In this document: piece by piece, positions 63,376 to 64,000 of the stretch
Layout of the letters: the number at the start of each line of letters is the position of its first letter
Position numbering within the stretch: the stretch's first letter is position 1
NCBI RefSeq assembly: GCF_015143595.1
Contig: NZ_WYEU01000001.1
Coordinates: 1 to 64,000 of the forward strand
From: Sneathiella sp. P13V-1
Lineage (GTDB): Bacteria; Pseudomonadota; Alphaproteobacteria; Sneathiellales; Sneathiellaceae
Direction of reading: 5' to 3'
DNA length: 64,000 bases
The notes under the pieces: model-generated
What the model was told of the DNA's origin: nothing
Database searches by the model: none
The model's input: the letters and a program-made list of their open reading frames with translations, nothing else
Program-made: the position numbers and the translations under genes

Positions 63376-64000
63376 ATGAAACACCTGTTACCACTCAAAT
63401 ATATTGATGCGGTCGCTAAATCCGGCTCTATCCGACAAGCGGCTGAGACTCTGGCAATTACCTCAACCGCGCTTAACCGCCGCATTCTTGCTATGGAGGA
63501 AGAGTTAGGCGTACCGATTTTTGAGCGCCTTTCAAGGGGGGTGCGCTTATCCACTGCCGGCGAGATTTTTGTGCATCATGCACGCTCTCAACTCAGTGAT
63601 ATGGAACGTGTTAAAAGCCAGATTGCGGATCTTTCCGGTGAACGGCGCGGTCATGTTTCCATTGCCTGTAGTCAGGCCTTACTACCCTATTTCCTTCCCG
63701 ACCAGATCTCGCAATACCGTGCGGAACATGCGGCTGTGACATTCGAGGTTCTGCTAAGAGACCGAACCGCAGCTGAACAGGCACTGGTGGATTTAAGCGC
63801 TGATCTTGCGTTGGTGTTCGAGCCTGTACGCCTCAATGAATTCCACAATCTTTTGACGGTTCGACAGCCTGTCCATGTGGTCATGCCCGCCGATCATCCG
63901 CTGGCAAAAGACGACATCGTCCGATTGAGAGATTGCTTACAGTTTCCCATAGCCCTGCCCGCAACCTCTTATGGCGTTCGACATCTTATGGAAACGGCTT
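63376..64000 (+). CDS. LysR family transcriptional regulator (partial, runs off the right edge)
   Basis: The first ~208 residues of a LysR-type regulator, open to the window end. The helix-turn-helix is typical: LKYIDAVAKSGSIRQAAETL then AITSTALNRRILAMEEELGV and PIFERLSRGVRLS (residues ~7-60). The effector domain begins RRGHVSIACSQAL. It is divergent from the allophanate hydrolase gene across 110 bp, the classical arrangement for a LysR activator of the neighbouring operon; the inducer is unknown. Confidence 0.92.
   Translation, partial: MKHLLPLKYIDAVAKSGSIRQAAETLAITSTALNRRILAMEEELGVPIFERLSRGVRLSTAGEIFVHHARSQLSDMERVKSQIADLSGERRGHVSIACSQALLPYFLPDQISQYRAEHAAVTFEVLLRDRTAAEQALVDLSADLALVFEPVRLNEFHNLLTVRQPVHVVMPADHPLAKDDIVRLRDCLQFPIALPATSYGVRHLMETA

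Overview
This window looks like the chromosome of a free-living, flagellated alphaproteobacterium, probably of the Rhodospirillales/Sneathiella/Kiloniella type. FlbT and FlaF flagellin regulators are alphaproteobacterial hallmarks. So is the housekeeping run dcd, murA, DUF2948, hisG, hisD, UPF0262, LMW phosphatase, infA, maf, rng, yacG, tRNA-Phe. The genus is inference.

Layout. 1-9.6 kb: a flagellin locus with flbT, two flagellin-flaF modules and a DUF1217 gene. Between the modules lie two convergent TPR fusion enzymes, a methyltransferase and a sulfotransferase, which are good candidates for flagellin modification. The second flagellin has a clear sigma-54 promoter, and the first has a hairpin-bearing mRNA leader. 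9.7-16.5 kb: mixed metabolism (acyl-CoA carboxyltransferase, PEBP protein, ThDP enzyme with FAD dehydrogenase, LysE exporter). 16.6-21.2 kb: amino-acid and arginine catabolism (APC permease, solute-binding protein, Lrp/AsnC regulator, arginase, ornithine cyclodeaminase). 21.2-27.1 kb: a cytosine-deaminase-like enzyme with a BMP-type nucleoside/nucleobase ABC transporter; a RutR-like palindrome lies upstream. 27.5-32.6 kb: amidohydrolase, MORN protein, enoyl-CoA hydratase, TetR regulator and a membrane-anchored nuclease-fold protein.

32,577-46,940 is an integrated genomic island in the 3' end of tRNA-Thr(GGT), bounded by 50-bp direct repeats (49/50 identical). It carries a tyrosine integrase and an excisionase-like protein. 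Its defence part is an HNH nuclease and an extended type I restriction locus: hsdR, a small coiled-coil gene, a PD-(D/E)xK gene, hsdM, a GIY-YIG/DUF4357 gene and hsdS. Next come a serine resolvase with a three-subsite res-like site and then an unusual module. That module is a protein with polymerase-palm-like motifs, a G-quadruplex-prone tract, a nested palindrome, and an RNase HI homologue in which three of the five catalytic positions are replaced while the hybrid-binding parts are kept. It is the best candidate here for an undescribed system, possibly R-loop- or hybrid-based replication or control of the island.

47.1-55.7 kb is the conserved housekeeping block. 56.3-64.0 kb holds a peptide/nickel-type ABC transporter operon read leftward from an allophanate hydrolase gene, with a divergent LysR regulator cut by the window end; this suggests uptake and breakdown of a nitrogen compound ending in allophanate.
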